This document shows positions 27,809 to 36,264 of a DNA stretch of 64,000 bases, piece after piece (the first letter of the stretch is position 1; the number at the start of each line of letters is the position of its first letter). The position numbers were made by a program, and so were the translations under genes. Source of the DNA: Alteromonadaceae bacterium (GTDB lineage Bacteria > Pseudomonadota > Gammaproteobacteria > Enterobacterales > Alteromonadaceae); contig NZIK01000060.1 of NCBI GenBank assembly GCA_002691625.1, positions 1 to 64,000 of the forward strand. Direction: 5' to 3'. The notes beneath the pieces are model-generated. The model was not told where the DNA came from. It ran no database searches and saw only the letters and a program-made list of their open reading frames with translations.

Positions 27809-28333
27809 CTAATGGACTTGTTGTTCCAGAAGAATGTTGGCCAATAACATGAGTGTCTGAAGGTATGTGCAGTCACCTGTTTTGTAACCCCTTTCGCCTT
27901 AACCGCTTCTCTCAATGTTTTGGTCAATGCCGGCCAATGCAAGTGATGCCGACGATAATAACAATCCACTGGATGCTGGCATCGGTTCGTAGAAGGGGAC
28001 AAATACTGCCATTTGAACTCTTTTTAATTGCATAAAGGGATTTTCTCGCTAATTCGGTAGGCAAAATCGTTCCTCCCCTCCCTCTGCGAGTTCTTTTTGA
28101 TAGATTTGCCGCACTGTTTCGATTTGACTCTGAAGTGAAGCTGTCAGATTGTTATGTAACATCGTGACTCTATCTTTACCGTCTTTGCCTCTAAAAACAA
28201 ACGCATTTTTCGTAGCGAAGGCTATGTCTTTGACTCTAAGTTTTAGCAATTCAGCTTTGCGTATGCCACAGCCATAAAGCAACGAAAGCATCAGGCGATA
28301 TTGTCTTGGTTTTTGATAATGTTTAGTTGCTTC
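27809..28333 (-). pseudogene. intI: Integron integrase (IntI family), degenerate remnant
   Basis: Reading right to left, frame one (28333-28049) gives QYRLMLSLLYGCGIRKAEL, LLKLRVKDIAF and GKDGKDRVTMLHNNL, ending in GEERFCLPN; frame two continues as LARKSLYAIKK; frame three gives EFKWQYLSPSTNRC, then YYRRHHLHWPALTKTLR and VTKQVTAHTFRHS; a last shift gives ANILLEQQVH and a stop. These are consecutive pieces of an integron integrase (the RHHLHWPALTKTLR block is the IntI-specific region), broken by at least three frameshifts. The N-terminal third and the C-terminal box with the catalytic Tyr are missing. No activity is possible. Confidence 0.88.
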
Positions 28334-28409
28334 CTAATATATAAATTGGTACCGTCACGTTGAGCGTTTTTTGCTCAAATCACTATTAATACATAATCAA
28401 GGAATGTTC

Positions 28410-29486
28410 ATGAAAATTAAAGTGTCTGTTTTTCTTTCTTTACTTCTTATAACCACAGCTTCCGCTCAGACCGCTCAAATGTGTACAACGTGCTCTACCG
28501 AATCTTCTGCTCGTAGCTTTGCAAAGACTCAAGCAAATCCTTTGGAATGCTCTCCAACCTTCGATATGAACGTACAGTGCTCATCTAGAAGTAAAGAAGT
28601 GTTGTTGGTAGATGAAGCGACTGGCAACTCATATCGATTTAATGTTTTTCACGAGCAGCAAGCTCCTTGGAATTTGCGAGCTGAACGTTTAGATTTGAGC
28701 GCTAATGCTAGAGAGGCGTACAGAATACTCATGCAGTTTCACAAAGATCTGAATGCATCCATTATTGAAGCATCTGGTGCCTATCAAGCTGTTGGGAGCC
28801 TGAGCGATAATTCATTTATTAAATCAGATTTGTACAACAAAACATCATCTGCAAGCAGTGGTAATTGTCCGACCAACACAGCTTTAAGTACGCTTTTAGA
28901 TCCAAACAAGCTTTCAGACTTAAGAGCTGTAGCTTTGACCAAGATTGGCACCGGCTTGCTATCTAAAAACAATGACCTAAATTTAAAGCCAACCAAGACC
29001 AATCGCTCATACGGACTAGGACTTCGAGGGGTGCAATATTCTATGACATCAGAAGGAGCCACTCGTGCGAGTTCTTATGCCGTGACGTTTTCACAGTCTG
29101 AGCGTACAACCTCACTATCGGATGTGTTGGTATTTGATACGAACATACCGGCCTATAAATCTGACGGGATGCCAGCAGGTAGCTTAACAATTAATGAGGG
29201 AGCATCCAGAGTCGCAGGGTTTTCACTGGCCGAACTAAGAGGCGCTAATGGGCCATTGTTGATTGAAAATGAATGCTTGGAAGAGCGATTTGAGGCCGCC
29301 GCAGCCATGGGGATCATATCAATGAACACAACCGATATTGGAGGTGGTGGCACTGGGACTGGTACGCCTCCAGGCGACGACAATGGACTGCCAAGCCATC
29401 CTGGCGGAATAGCTGGCTTTTCTTGCCAACTAATTGAATTTTTTCAAAACGGTCGTCTAATGTATACATTCCGAGTTTGTGATTAG
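28410..29486 (+). CDS. Secreted protein of unknown function
   Basis: I do not recognise this 358-residue protein. A clear signal peptide (KIKVSVFLSLLLITTASA, cleavage near AQ) is followed by a Cys-rich start (CTTCSTES ... ECSPTFDMNVQCSS), a mixed central domain with no membrane segment, a Gly/Pro-rich linker (GGGGTGTGTPPGDDNG), and a short C-terminal module with two Cys (CQLIEFFQNG ... FRVCD). Even numbers of Cys suggest disulfides in the periplasm or outside. AAGGA six bases before ATG 28410 decides the start over upstream TTG/ATG. It is divergent from the integron-integrase remnant, exactly where a first cassette would be, and ends at a strong terminator. Confidence 0.7.
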   Translation: MKIKVSVFLSLLLITTASAQTAQMCTTCSTESSARSFAKTQANPLECSPTFDMNVQCSSRSKEVLLVDEATGNSYRFNVFHEQQAPWNLRAERLDLSANAREAYRILMQFHKDLNASIIEASGAYQAVGSLSDNSFIKSDLYNKTSSASSGNCPTNTALSTLLDPNKLSDLRAVALTKIGTGLLSKNNDLNLKPTKTNRSYGLGLRGVQYSMTSEGATRASSYAVTFSQSERTTSLSDVLVFDTNIPAYKSDGMPAGSLTINEGASRVAGFSLAELRGANGPLLIENECLEERFEAAAAMGIISMNTTDIGGGGTGTGTPPGDDNGLPSHPGGIAGFSCQLIEFFQNGRLMYTFRVCD

Positions 29487-29515
29487 AATGTTTTATTTTT
29501 AGATAATCACGCTTC

Positions 29516-29555
29516 TGCTGGGTCAATTTTAACAACGGACCCAGCATATCTTTTT
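29516..29555 (+). terminator. Rho-independent terminator after the secreted-protein gene
   Basis: TGCTGGGTC (29516-29524) pairs perfectly with GACCCAGCA (29538-29546), followed by TATCTTTTT. Confidence 0.85.
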
Positions 29556-29682
29556 GTGGAAATCTGCTAGTAAGGATAGAGTGTAAACACCTAACAAGTT
29601 AGAAATATAGGCTTTTTTAAAAGCTCTCTTTATTTCGTAGGTTTTGTAAATAATGAGGAGGTCGTATTAGCTTAGTTTCTTT

Positions 29683-29817
29683 GATCACGTACACATGGAT
29701 ATCCAAATGCCAATATTGGATGGAAAAGATTACTATGAGTTAGGCTTTGACGGCCATATTGGAAAGCCCTTTGAGGTTAACGCCCTGTATATAATGTTGG
29801 CTGATAAACTTATTTGA
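29683..29817 (+). pseudogene. Response-regulator receiver domain, decayed fragment
   Basis: A 44-codon frame reads DHVHMDIQMPILDGKDYYEL and then GFDGHIGKPFEVNALYIML, ending at TGA 29815. The first part is the phospho-acceptor block (MDIQMP-LDG) and the second the conserved Lys block (G-KPF) with the last helix of a hybrid-kinase type receiver. The ~35 residues normally between them are deleted. No upstream part is recognisable. Confidence 0.7.
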
Positions 29818-29852
29818 AGTGCCTGTAACAGATTCTGTGTAACTGCTATTAG

Positions 29853-30150
29853 TTAATATGCTTTTCGAGGCGTTTCTCGAACCCGATAATAAAACGACTC
29901 ATCGCCTGACGCCAGTTTTGAATCGGCATTTACCATTTCTTACTGGCATCTTTTATTGCTCAGTACACCATTTTTCTAGCGGAATCGTCGCTGGGGAAGA
30001 TTTTCCGCTTCTTGATGGCTTTACGGATAACGCTGTTAAACGATTCAATGGCGTTGGTGGTGTAAATTGCCCTGCGAATATCTTCTGGGTAATTGAACAA
30101 GGTATCGAGGTTGTTCCAGTGCGTCCGCCATGATTTTGCAATTAGCCAAC
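29853..30150 (-). pseudogene. IS256-family transposase, C-terminal remnant
   Basis: The minus strand reads LIAKSWRTHWNNLDTLFNYP, then IRRAIYTTNAIESFNSVIRK and KIFPSDDSARKMVY, which is the mutator/IS256 transposase end. After MVY an in-frame TGA and further on a TAA (after DASKKW) interrupt, yet the frame continues with MPIQNWRQAMSRFIIGFEKR to a TAA at 29853. The N-terminal ~300 residues are gone. It is a dead fragment at the right part of the island; IS ends were not found. Confidence 0.88.
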
Positions 30151-30218
30151 GGCTGCTTCACGTACACAAGAGACTGTCAGGGTTGGTCTAGCTCTATATC
30201 TGAAAGTGCCAGGTTAAG

Positions 30219-30292
30219 TGACGACTAATCCATTTAAATCCATTTAAATCCCTTTGGCCCTCTTTTAATCCCTTTAACCTCTTTAATCTTGG
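30219..30292. repeat. Low-complexity AATCC(C/A)TTTAA repeats
   Basis: Successive copies: AATCCATTTAA twice in tandem, then AATCCCTTTGG, AATCCCTTTAA and CCTCTTTAATC. About five degenerate 11-base units at the right border of the island, next to the 3' end of the glycosyltransferase. Confidence 0.7.
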
Positions 30293-30310
30293 CCCTTACG
30301 CTATAGCCTG

Positions 30311-31627
30311 TTAATTATTCTTTTCTTCTATCCACTGCGACATATACTTTGTCGCATTCAAACTCTGGTGCCATAGCAAGCTTTGTAAAAAGAGCGATTC
30401 CCGATGGGTTTTTAGCCCGTTGAACAGCAACTGCAGCTGTTCAGGTAGCGTCAGGTCGTCAGCCTGTGCTCTGTAAGCCTTAAGCACCTCTTCGCACTGC
30501 TGGCTCGCTTTCTGCCACTTTACTTCGTTTTGATACAGTGATACTGCATGCTCGACAAAGTTATCGACAGCAGTCTTATCCATAATAGGTGAGCAAATAG
30601 CGCCCGGCCACTGGGTAGCTATTGGCTTTGCTTCTTTTTCGTTGTTGGTGTGTGTATCTAGCAAATCGCCTTTTGAGCTTTTATCTTCCGAGCTTATCCC
30701 TTCAGAGCTTATCCCTTCAGAGCCAAGCCAAGTAGTCACGCTTGGGGTGTGTGTGCGCATGGCATCAAGCAGTTTTCCTTTAATACCTGCGCCAAATCGA
30801 ATGGGAGCGATGAGGACGCGAGCGCTTGAAATCACTTTCTCTGCATTTTCTGCCCAGCCTTTTACAATAAACCCTTGTGCAACGTTGTGTAGTTGAGAGG
30901 CTTTCTTCGGCAGATAGGCGCCGTAAATGTGTAGTTGGGCATCAGGAATTTTTTTGCGAATTGCTGGCCAAATATGCTGCTTTAACTGCAGCACAGCGTC
31001 CCAATTTGGCGCATGACGAAAGTTACCAATGTGCACAAAGTGTTGACGCTGTGAGTAGTCAGGCGTGCTTATAGGGGCGTCCTCAACAAAAAGGGGATGC
31101 AATCGAAGTTGAGCACGTGGCACGTTATAGTGATGTTCCAATAGCTGCTTTTCATATTGTGAAATAACTAGCGTTAAGTCGCTACGCAAAATAGAGGCAA
31201 TTTCTCGTTGCGCTAGCTCAGTGTTGAGCTGAGCATTAGATGCATCACCTGAGCTTTTTACCGCATCGTGGCGCGCCTGTCGAAGGCTGTGTAAGTCTTC
31301 CGTATTCAACACTCTTAATGCATGTGGGCATGCGTCTTTTACTCGCCAGGAAAATTGCTCTTCCGTCATGTAACGGTCAAAGATAACCACGTCTGGGCTT
31401 ATTTCACGAATACGCTCATCGAAACTGCTGCAGTTAAGGGCAATCGCCTCGCTTGTAACATCAAATTTTGCCAGATCAGCCTTGTGAATACTGTCGGCAG
31501 CAGCGGTAAGAAAGGTTACGTTATTGCCAGCGTCGCAATGTTGTCTTATCAACGAAAGCATGTTCTGCCCCGCAGCAGACGAATTAGGCTCGGGCCACAC
31601 ATAACCAATCACCACTATGTTAAGCAT
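30311..31627 (-). CDS. Glycosyltransferase, GT-B fold
   Basis: The product is 438 residues from the ATG at 31627 (frame open to 31675). The N-terminal Rossmann domain begins MLNIVVIGYVWPEPNSSAAG; the second domain contains FVHIGNFRHAPNWDAVLQL, DAQLHIYGAYLP and the donor-site stretch VLIAPIRFGAGIKGKLLDAM. This is the GT4/GT1 layout; sugar and acceptor are unknown. After that motif a ~30-residue hydrophilic insert, SEGISSEGISSEDKSS, is encoded by a perfect tandem DNA repeat. No polysaccharide cluster surrounds it, so it is an orphan. Confidence 0.83.
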   Translation of the reverse strand: MLNIVVIGYVWPEPNSSAAGQNMLSLIRQHCDAGNNVTFLTAAADSIHKADLAKFDVTSEAIALNCSSFDERIREISPDVVIFDRYMTEEQFSWRVKDACPHALRVLNTEDLHSLRQARHDAVKSSGDASNAQLNTELAQREIASILRSDLTLVISQYEKQLLEHHYNVPRAQLRLHPLFVEDAPISTPDYSQRQHFVHIGNFRHAPNWDAVLQLKQHIWPAIRKKIPDAQLHIYGAYLPKKASQLHNVAQGFIVKGWAENAEKVISSARVLIAPIRFGAGIKGKLLDAMRTHTPSVTTWLGSEGISSEGISSEDKSSKGDLLDTHTNNEKEAKPIATQWPGAICSPIMDKTAVDNFVEHAVSLYQNEVKWQKASQQCEEVLKAYRAQADDLTLPEQLQLLFNGLKTHRESLFLQSLLWHQSLNATKYMSQWIEEKNN

Positions 31628-31675
31628 ATTAAAATTTCTTCTCGCAACGAATGTGCGCGGACTATACCAAAACAA

Positions 31676-32074
31676 TCAAGAGATGTTGAGAATTACAGGG
31701 TTCAACAAGGCGTATAGGCTAGTCACTGTTGCATCAAAGAGGGTGAACAAAAAGAGTAGGGGAAAAACGCTTCTTCGTATAAAAAAGTATTAATCAAAGA
31801 GGATCGGAAAGTATTTAAGCTCGTACAGCGCTATAATGAGCGCAATACGCTTTGCTAAGTCTGTGAAAGGCATTAACTTATTTAGCAGAGCGCTTTATCT
31901 TTTAGTCTATTTTTGCAATTTTAAGTTTCTGATATAAAAAGAAATCATACTTTTTGATGATGCGGCATCTGTTGACCAGCAAGATAAATACGCCTATACC
32001 TACAGTATTGACGGAGAATCGGACCTCTCTAACAACACAAACGCCACATTGGTTGCATTGGAGTGAGTGCACAC
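31676..32074. promoter_or_regulatory. Intergenic region with palindromic promoter of the HDOD gene
   Basis: About 400 bases without a gene. A perfect -10 box TATAAT (31832-31837) lies inside the inverted repeat GCGCT-ATAATG-AGCGC (31828-31843); the -35 region is poor. A second AT-rich stretch with TGATATAAAA (31930s) is another possible promoter. The long leader before the HDOD gene has no recognised RNA. Confidence 0.35.
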
Positions 32075-32920
32075 ATGAACATAGATGAATTAGTTTCGAA
32101 AGCCGAAGACTTATTCGTATTGCCAGATTCAGTATTACGCTTGAAAAGCTGTATGGATGATGAAGCGTCAAGCATAGATGACATCAGTGAAATTATCGCT
32201 TTCGACCCGTCCTTAGCCACACAACTGTTGCGTGTAGCAAACTCTGCACTCTATCAATTCCCTAATAAGATAGACACGGTATCCAGAGCGGTCCAAGTGG
32301 TTGGTACACGCTCAACTTACGACCTCGCATTAGCCTATGGTGTGAGTCAGGCGTTTGGAAAAGTCGATGCCCAAATTATTGATTTAGATAAATTTTGGGA
32401 GCACAGCGTATCCTGCGGATTGCTAGCGAAATACTTTGCTGAAATTAAAGCAATCAAAGAGCCTGAGCGATTCTTTGTTGCAGGGTTACTGCACAATATC
32501 GGCGAGCTTGTTGTAGTGTCTACATTGCCAGAGGCTGCGAAACGCTGCCTGAATTACAGTGAACAAGTCACCCCCGCTGAACTTCAGTACGGCGTGTTAG
32601 GCTATACGTACAGCCAAGTGTCTGCGGGCCTTATAAAAAAATGGGGCATTCCAGATACTATTTCAGATCCAATAGCGAATATTCATAACGTACAAGGCGA
32701 TCCGCAATCAGACTCAAACCGCATACTTCAACTTTCTTACGTGCTGTCACTGGAAAATGTCAATCCTGAAATTTACCCTAGCTATCATAATTTAAAACCA
32801 GAGCTGCACGAGCAACTGACATTAAAAAGAGACGACTTGGAGGATGCCTTAGATATCACCAATCTTCAGTGTATTTCAGTAATATCGTTGTTTAACCCCA
32901 ACGCATTTATGCTTTATTGA
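32075..32920 (+). CDS. HDOD-domain signalling protein
   Basis: A 281-residue soluble protein consisting of one HDOD domain (residues ~10-205). Typical blocks: LFVLPDSVLRL, IIAFDPSLATQLLRVANSALY, FWEHSVSCGLLAKYFAE and FVAGLLHNIGELVV. HDOD proteins are relatives of HD hydrolases; the metal-binding HD pair appears only partly (GLLHNIGE in place of HD), as is usual for this non-enzymatic family. They serve as signalling adaptors in motility and biofilm control. GTG 32063 is an alternative start. A single gene. Confidence 0.88.
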   Translation: MNIDELVSKAEDLFVLPDSVLRLKSCMDDEASSIDDISEIIAFDPSLATQLLRVANSALYQFPNKIDTVSRAVQVVGTRSTYDLALAYGVSQAFGKVDAQIIDLDKFWEHSVSCGLLAKYFAEIKAIKEPERFFVAGLLHNIGELVVVSTLPEAAKRCLNYSEQVTPAELQYGVLGYTYSQVSAGLIKKWGIPDTISDPIANIHNVQGDPQSDSNRILQLSYVLSLENVNPEIYPSYHNLKPELHEQLTLKRDDLEDALDITNLQCISVISLFNPNAFMLY

Positions 32921-32965
32921 GTTTGTGAGAAACAACAATGGCCAGCATGGCACTGGCCACTAAAA

Positions 32966-33022
32966 CCTTAGGTGCCAAATCTCAGGTGCGAAACATCAGG
33001 TGCTAAAAAGCTTGGTGCCAAA
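32966..33022. repeat. 14-base degenerate tandem repeat between convergent genes
   Basis: Four units: TTAGGTGCCAAATC, TCAGGTGCGAAACA, TCAGGTGCTAAAAAGC and TTGGTGCCAAAAGA. The array ends four bases before the thioesterase stop codon. Confidence 0.85.
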
Positions 33023-33025
33023 AGA

Positions 33026-33841
33026 CTAGTCGAACACCGCCACAGTCTGTCTGCTTATTGCGATAACCTCGTTATCTTTGTCCCAAATGGTTGCCTCTGT
33101 ATGGCCATACCCATCTGCAGCTTGTCGTGTATGTGCCTTATACGCAAACCAATCGCTGGGTGATACTGGTTTATGCGGATGAATAAACTCTAAGTTCCAG
33201 CTTACGGTACTTGCTGGGGCAGGGAGCTTCATCATTTGCAGTAGCGTAGGAGGCCAAGCATCGATCATTGTAATGATATGAGCGTCAGTAATGTGCGCTG
33301 GTGGCTGCTTAAAGCGCATAAACCCGTGATAAATGCTGGTTTTCTTGCGAGTAAACGGAATACCGCCATCTTCTATCGCTAGGTCGAAATAGCGTAAAAA
33401 CTTCGGCGTTATTTTAGGGATTTGAGGAATAAACTTCGCTTTGTTAGGCGTAGACATCTGATGCGTTTCGGTATTTTCAACCCGTATGCCTGATTCTCGG
33501 CCAATGCCAAAACACGCTTGAGAAAACACACAGCTTTTACCGTCTTGCATGGCGTGCGCTGTGTATTGAGACACGTTTTTTCCCATTCTCAACAAGGCAA
33601 CTTCTATTGAAAAAGGCGTGTCGAGCATGAGAGGTCCAACAAAGTTGGTGGTGAATGAGCGTAATACCCTATCATCGGTAATCTGCTGCTTTACCGCGGT
33701 GTACAACATGCCTGCCGAAATACCACCGAATGCGGTTCTACCTTGTCCCCATGTTTTCGGAATAACAAGGTTTTCTACCTTCCAGGTATTTTCAGAAGTT
33801 TGGGTTAGGGAAGGGATATCTAACAGTTGATCTACTGTCAT
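33026..33841 (-). CDS. TesB-like acyl-CoA thioesterase family protein
   Basis: A 271-residue double-hotdog protein. The N-terminal hotdog includes WGQGRTAFGGISAGMLYTAV with the family's FGG turn and VLRSFTTNFVGPL; the C-terminal hotdog has ITMIDAWPPTLLQMM and VSWNLEFIHPHKP, where the Asp of IDAW matches the TesB-type active-site Asp. It probably hydrolyses medium or long acyl-CoA. Located between the HDOD gene (convergent) and an MFS transporter (divergent). Confidence 0.82.
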   Translation of the reverse strand: MTVDQLLDIPSLTQTSENTWKVENLVIPKTWGQGRTAFGGISAGMLYTAVKQQITDDRVLRSFTTNFVGPLMLDTPFSIEVALLRMGKNVSQYTAHAMQDGKSCVFSQACFGIGRESGIRVENTETHQMSTPNKAKFIPQIPKITPKFLRYFDLAIEDGGIPFTRKKTSIYHGFMRFKQPPAHITDAHIITMIDAWPPTLLQMMKLPAPASTVSWNLEFIHPHKPVSPSDWFAYKAHTRQAADGYGHTEATIWDKDNEVIAISRQTVAVFD

Positions 33842-34010
33842 AACTGCCTATCTGGTCTGATGAGTCTTAGGCTAAATATCCTACCCTAAGCCGTATGGAA
33901 CAAAAAGCCTCAGTTACAAATTTTCGTTATGTTTACAAATAAGTAACAATTAGTTGCCAAATAATTTACCTCATGCCTAGACTGTCCTATCTTCATTTAA
34001 AAGGACTGTT

Positions 34011-35336
34011 ATGGCCCATACAAGCGTTGAAGGTTTACCCGCACAAGAAGCGGGTGTATCTCGAAGTTACCGCAACTACGTACTCTTTATTCTCACACTT
34101 GTCTATGCATTCAATTTTATTGACCGTCAGATAATAGGTATTCTCTCTCCCTTCATAAAAGCCGATTTGGGTCTTGATGATGCGCAATTAGGATGGCTTA
34201 AAGGGATCTATTTTGCTTTGCTGTACACCGTGATGGGAATTCCCATCGCGTGGCTTGCCGACCGATATAGCAGAGTCAATATCATTGCCATTTCACTCAC
34301 TCTATGGAGCGGTTTTACAGCAGCTTCAGGGCTTGCCAGCAATTATGTTCAGTTGGCAATAGCGCGCATTGGGGTAGGTATTGGAGAAGCCGGAGGAAGC
34401 CCGCCTTCACACAGTATTATCTCCGACTTGTTTCCAAAGGAAAAACGAGCGGGCGCATTGTCTATTTACTCACTGGGGATCCCGTTTGGCATAATGCTCG
34501 CGTTTTTTGCCTCGGCGTTTTTCTTACAAGGCGGCTCGGCCGATTGGCGAACGGTTATGTACAGCGTAGGCATACCAGGCGTTTTGCTTGCCTTGCTGCT
34601 TAAATTTACGGTTAAAGAGCCCACTCGCTCTGTTACCGCTCCCTCGCAAACAGAAAATGCTAATAAGCCAAGCGTTAAAAAGTCGTTGAAGCAGTTGCTC
34701 AAAATTCCTACGTGGTGGGGAATGGCTTTAGGCATTTCCTTTGGCTCTTTCGGTAACTACGCAATTTCGACCTGGATCATTGATTACTATGTGCGTGCCT
34801 TTGCTGGTTTAGACATTACCCAGCTGTTGGTAGTCTTCGGCATCATTAACGGTACTGCATATGCACTAGGCGTGTGGTTAGGTGGCTACATCGCTGATAG
34901 ATGGGGCAAACACAATAAAAAAGCGTATGCACTGTTGCCAGCTATTATGCTTATTGTAGGTTTGCCAGCGTTTTATGCATCCCTTCAAGTTCAAGACTTG
35001 TGGTTATCGGTAGGATTGATGGCGCTTCTGTTGTTCACCAGCGGTTCCTATTTAGGCCCAAGCTTTGCAATGGCGCAAACACTAGCACCTATTAACGTGC
35101 GAGCAATGTCTACCGCCTTGTTCTTCTTTGTGCTTAACATCATTGCCCTTGGTGGCGGACCAACGCTAACCGGTATCATCAGTCAATCCCTCGTACCATC
35201 ACTAGGTGAAACAGAAGCATTAAGGCAAGCACTGCTTTATCTCGTTGTACCGTACGCATTGTCAATTACCGTATTCTTGTGGACAAGCACAAAGATTGTG
35301 AAAGACTGGGAAATGGCAGAATCGAGAGGGTTATAG
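34011..35336 (+). CDS. MFS transporter, spinster-like
   Basis: A 441-residue, twelve-helix permease. The first helix ends FNFIDRQIIGILSPFIK, and the 2-3 loop motif A is GIPIAWLADRYSR; IGVGIGEAGGSPPSHSII follows in helix 4. This matches the spinster/AraJ-type branch of MFS, whose bacterial members move aromatic acids, sugars or drugs; the substrate is unknown. AAGGACTGTT before ATG 34011 is a good ribosome site. It ends at a terminator. Its neighbour thioesterase is divergent. Confidence 0.88.
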   Translation: MAHTSVEGLPAQEAGVSRSYRNYVLFILTLVYAFNFIDRQIIGILSPFIKADLGLDDAQLGWLKGIYFALLYTVMGIPIAWLADRYSRVNIIAISLTLWSGFTAASGLASNYVQLAIARIGVGIGEAGGSPPSHSIISDLFPKEKRAGALSIYSLGIPFGIMLAFFASAFFLQGGSADWRTVMYSVGIPGVLLALLLKFTVKEPTRSVTAPSQTENANKPSVKKSLKQLLKIPTWWGMALGISFGSFGNYAISTWIIDYYVRAFAGLDITQLLVVFGIINGTAYALGVWLGGYIADRWGKHNKKAYALLPAIMLIVGLPAFYASLQVQDLWLSVGLMALLLFTSGSYLGPSFAMAQTLAPINVRAMSTALFFFVLNIIALGGGPTLTGIISQSLVPSLGETEALRQALLYLVVPYALSITVFLWTSTKIVKDWEMAESRGL

Positions 35337-35370
35337 TACTATCTCGCCAACGATCGCAATACTGTATGAT

Positions 35371-35396
35371 TAAGGGGCTATTAGCCCCTTTTATTT
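35371..35396 (+). terminator. Rho-independent terminator after the MFS gene
   Basis: AAGGGGCTA (35372-35380) pairs with TTAGCCCCTT (35381-35390), then TTATTTT. Confidence 0.8.
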
Positions 35397-35429
35397 TGAA
35401 GTCTTTTTATCAGGTTCAGGAGTGACACG

Positions 35430-36236
35430 GTGTCATCAGCAGAGTTAAGTTTTCACTTCGCCCATGCCAATGGCTTTCCAGCGGGAAGCTACAACACCTT
35501 ATTTTCAGAATTGCCAAATAATTTTAATCGTTTACATGTTGAGCGCTTTGGTCACGATCCAAAGCTTCCCGTAAATGGTAACTGGCGCAATCAAGTACAA
35601 GAACTTATTCGCCACATAAGGACTGAAAATAAGGACGAGCGTGGAGTATTCGCGGTTGGTCACTCTTTTGGTGCGGTAATATCGTACATGGCCGCATGTG
35701 AGGCGCCGGAATTGTTTAGAGGCCTAATATTATTAGACCCTCCCCTTGTGGTAGGGCCAATGAGCCACTTTTTTAGGTTGGCCAAGTACACACCATTAAT
35801 CAACAAATTAACCCCGGCAAAGTTAGCTCAAACAAGAAACACACAGTGGCCCGCTAATACCGATATGGTGGCTTACTTTCATAGCAAAGCCTTATTTAGA
35901 GATATGGATAAACGCTGTGTAAGAGATTACGTTAATGCTGTAACAGCAAATAAGCCGGACAGTATTTCATTAACGTTTAAAGCCGATGTGGAAGCGGCGC
36001 TGTTTCGAAACGTGCCCCATAACCTTGGAAAGTACAAAGGAAAGCTTAAGTGTCCAGCAGTGTTAGTTACCGGTACAAAAAGCAAGGTATGCAGACCAGA
36101 AATGTATTCTCGATTACTTCAGCATAACGCAATAACGCACACCGAGCTTGAAGGTGGGCATATGTTTCCGCTAGAGCATCCAGAGGCGGTAGCTGAATTT
36201 ATTGCTACCACCTTACAACAATGGAATGCTTCGTAA
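35430..36236 (+). CDS. Alpha/beta-fold hydrolase
   Basis: A 268-residue soluble hydrolase. The oxyanion region HFAHANGFPAGSY, the nucleophile elbow VGHSFGAVISY (Ser near residue 79) and the late TELEGGHMFPLEHPE (catalytic His) are all present, with a plausible Asp/Glu in VTGTKSKVCRPE-like surroundings. Substrate unknown. GTG start with AGGAG upstream. Probably transcribed from its own promoter after the MFS terminator. Confidence 0.83.
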   Translation: MSSAELSFHFAHANGFPAGSYNTLFSELPNNFNRLHVERFGHDPKLPVNGNWRNQVQELIRHIRTENKDERGVFAVGHSFGAVISYMAACEAPELFRGLILLDPPLVVGPMSHFFRLAKYTPLINKLTPAKLAQTRNTQWPANTDMVAYFHSKALFRDMDKRCVRDYVNAVTANKPDSISLTFKADVEAALFRNVPHNLGKYKGKLKCPAVLVTGTKSKVCRPEMYSRLLQHNAITHTELEGGHMFPLEHPEAVAEFIATTLQQWNAS

Positions 36237-36264
36237 ACGAGGGTATAGTAAAATTGCTAGGCGC

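Noticed and set aside
27347..30310. attC sites expected beside an integron integrase
   Set aside because: No pair of RYYYAAC and GTTRRRY with suitable spacing and internal symmetry was found by eye; a covariance search would be needed.
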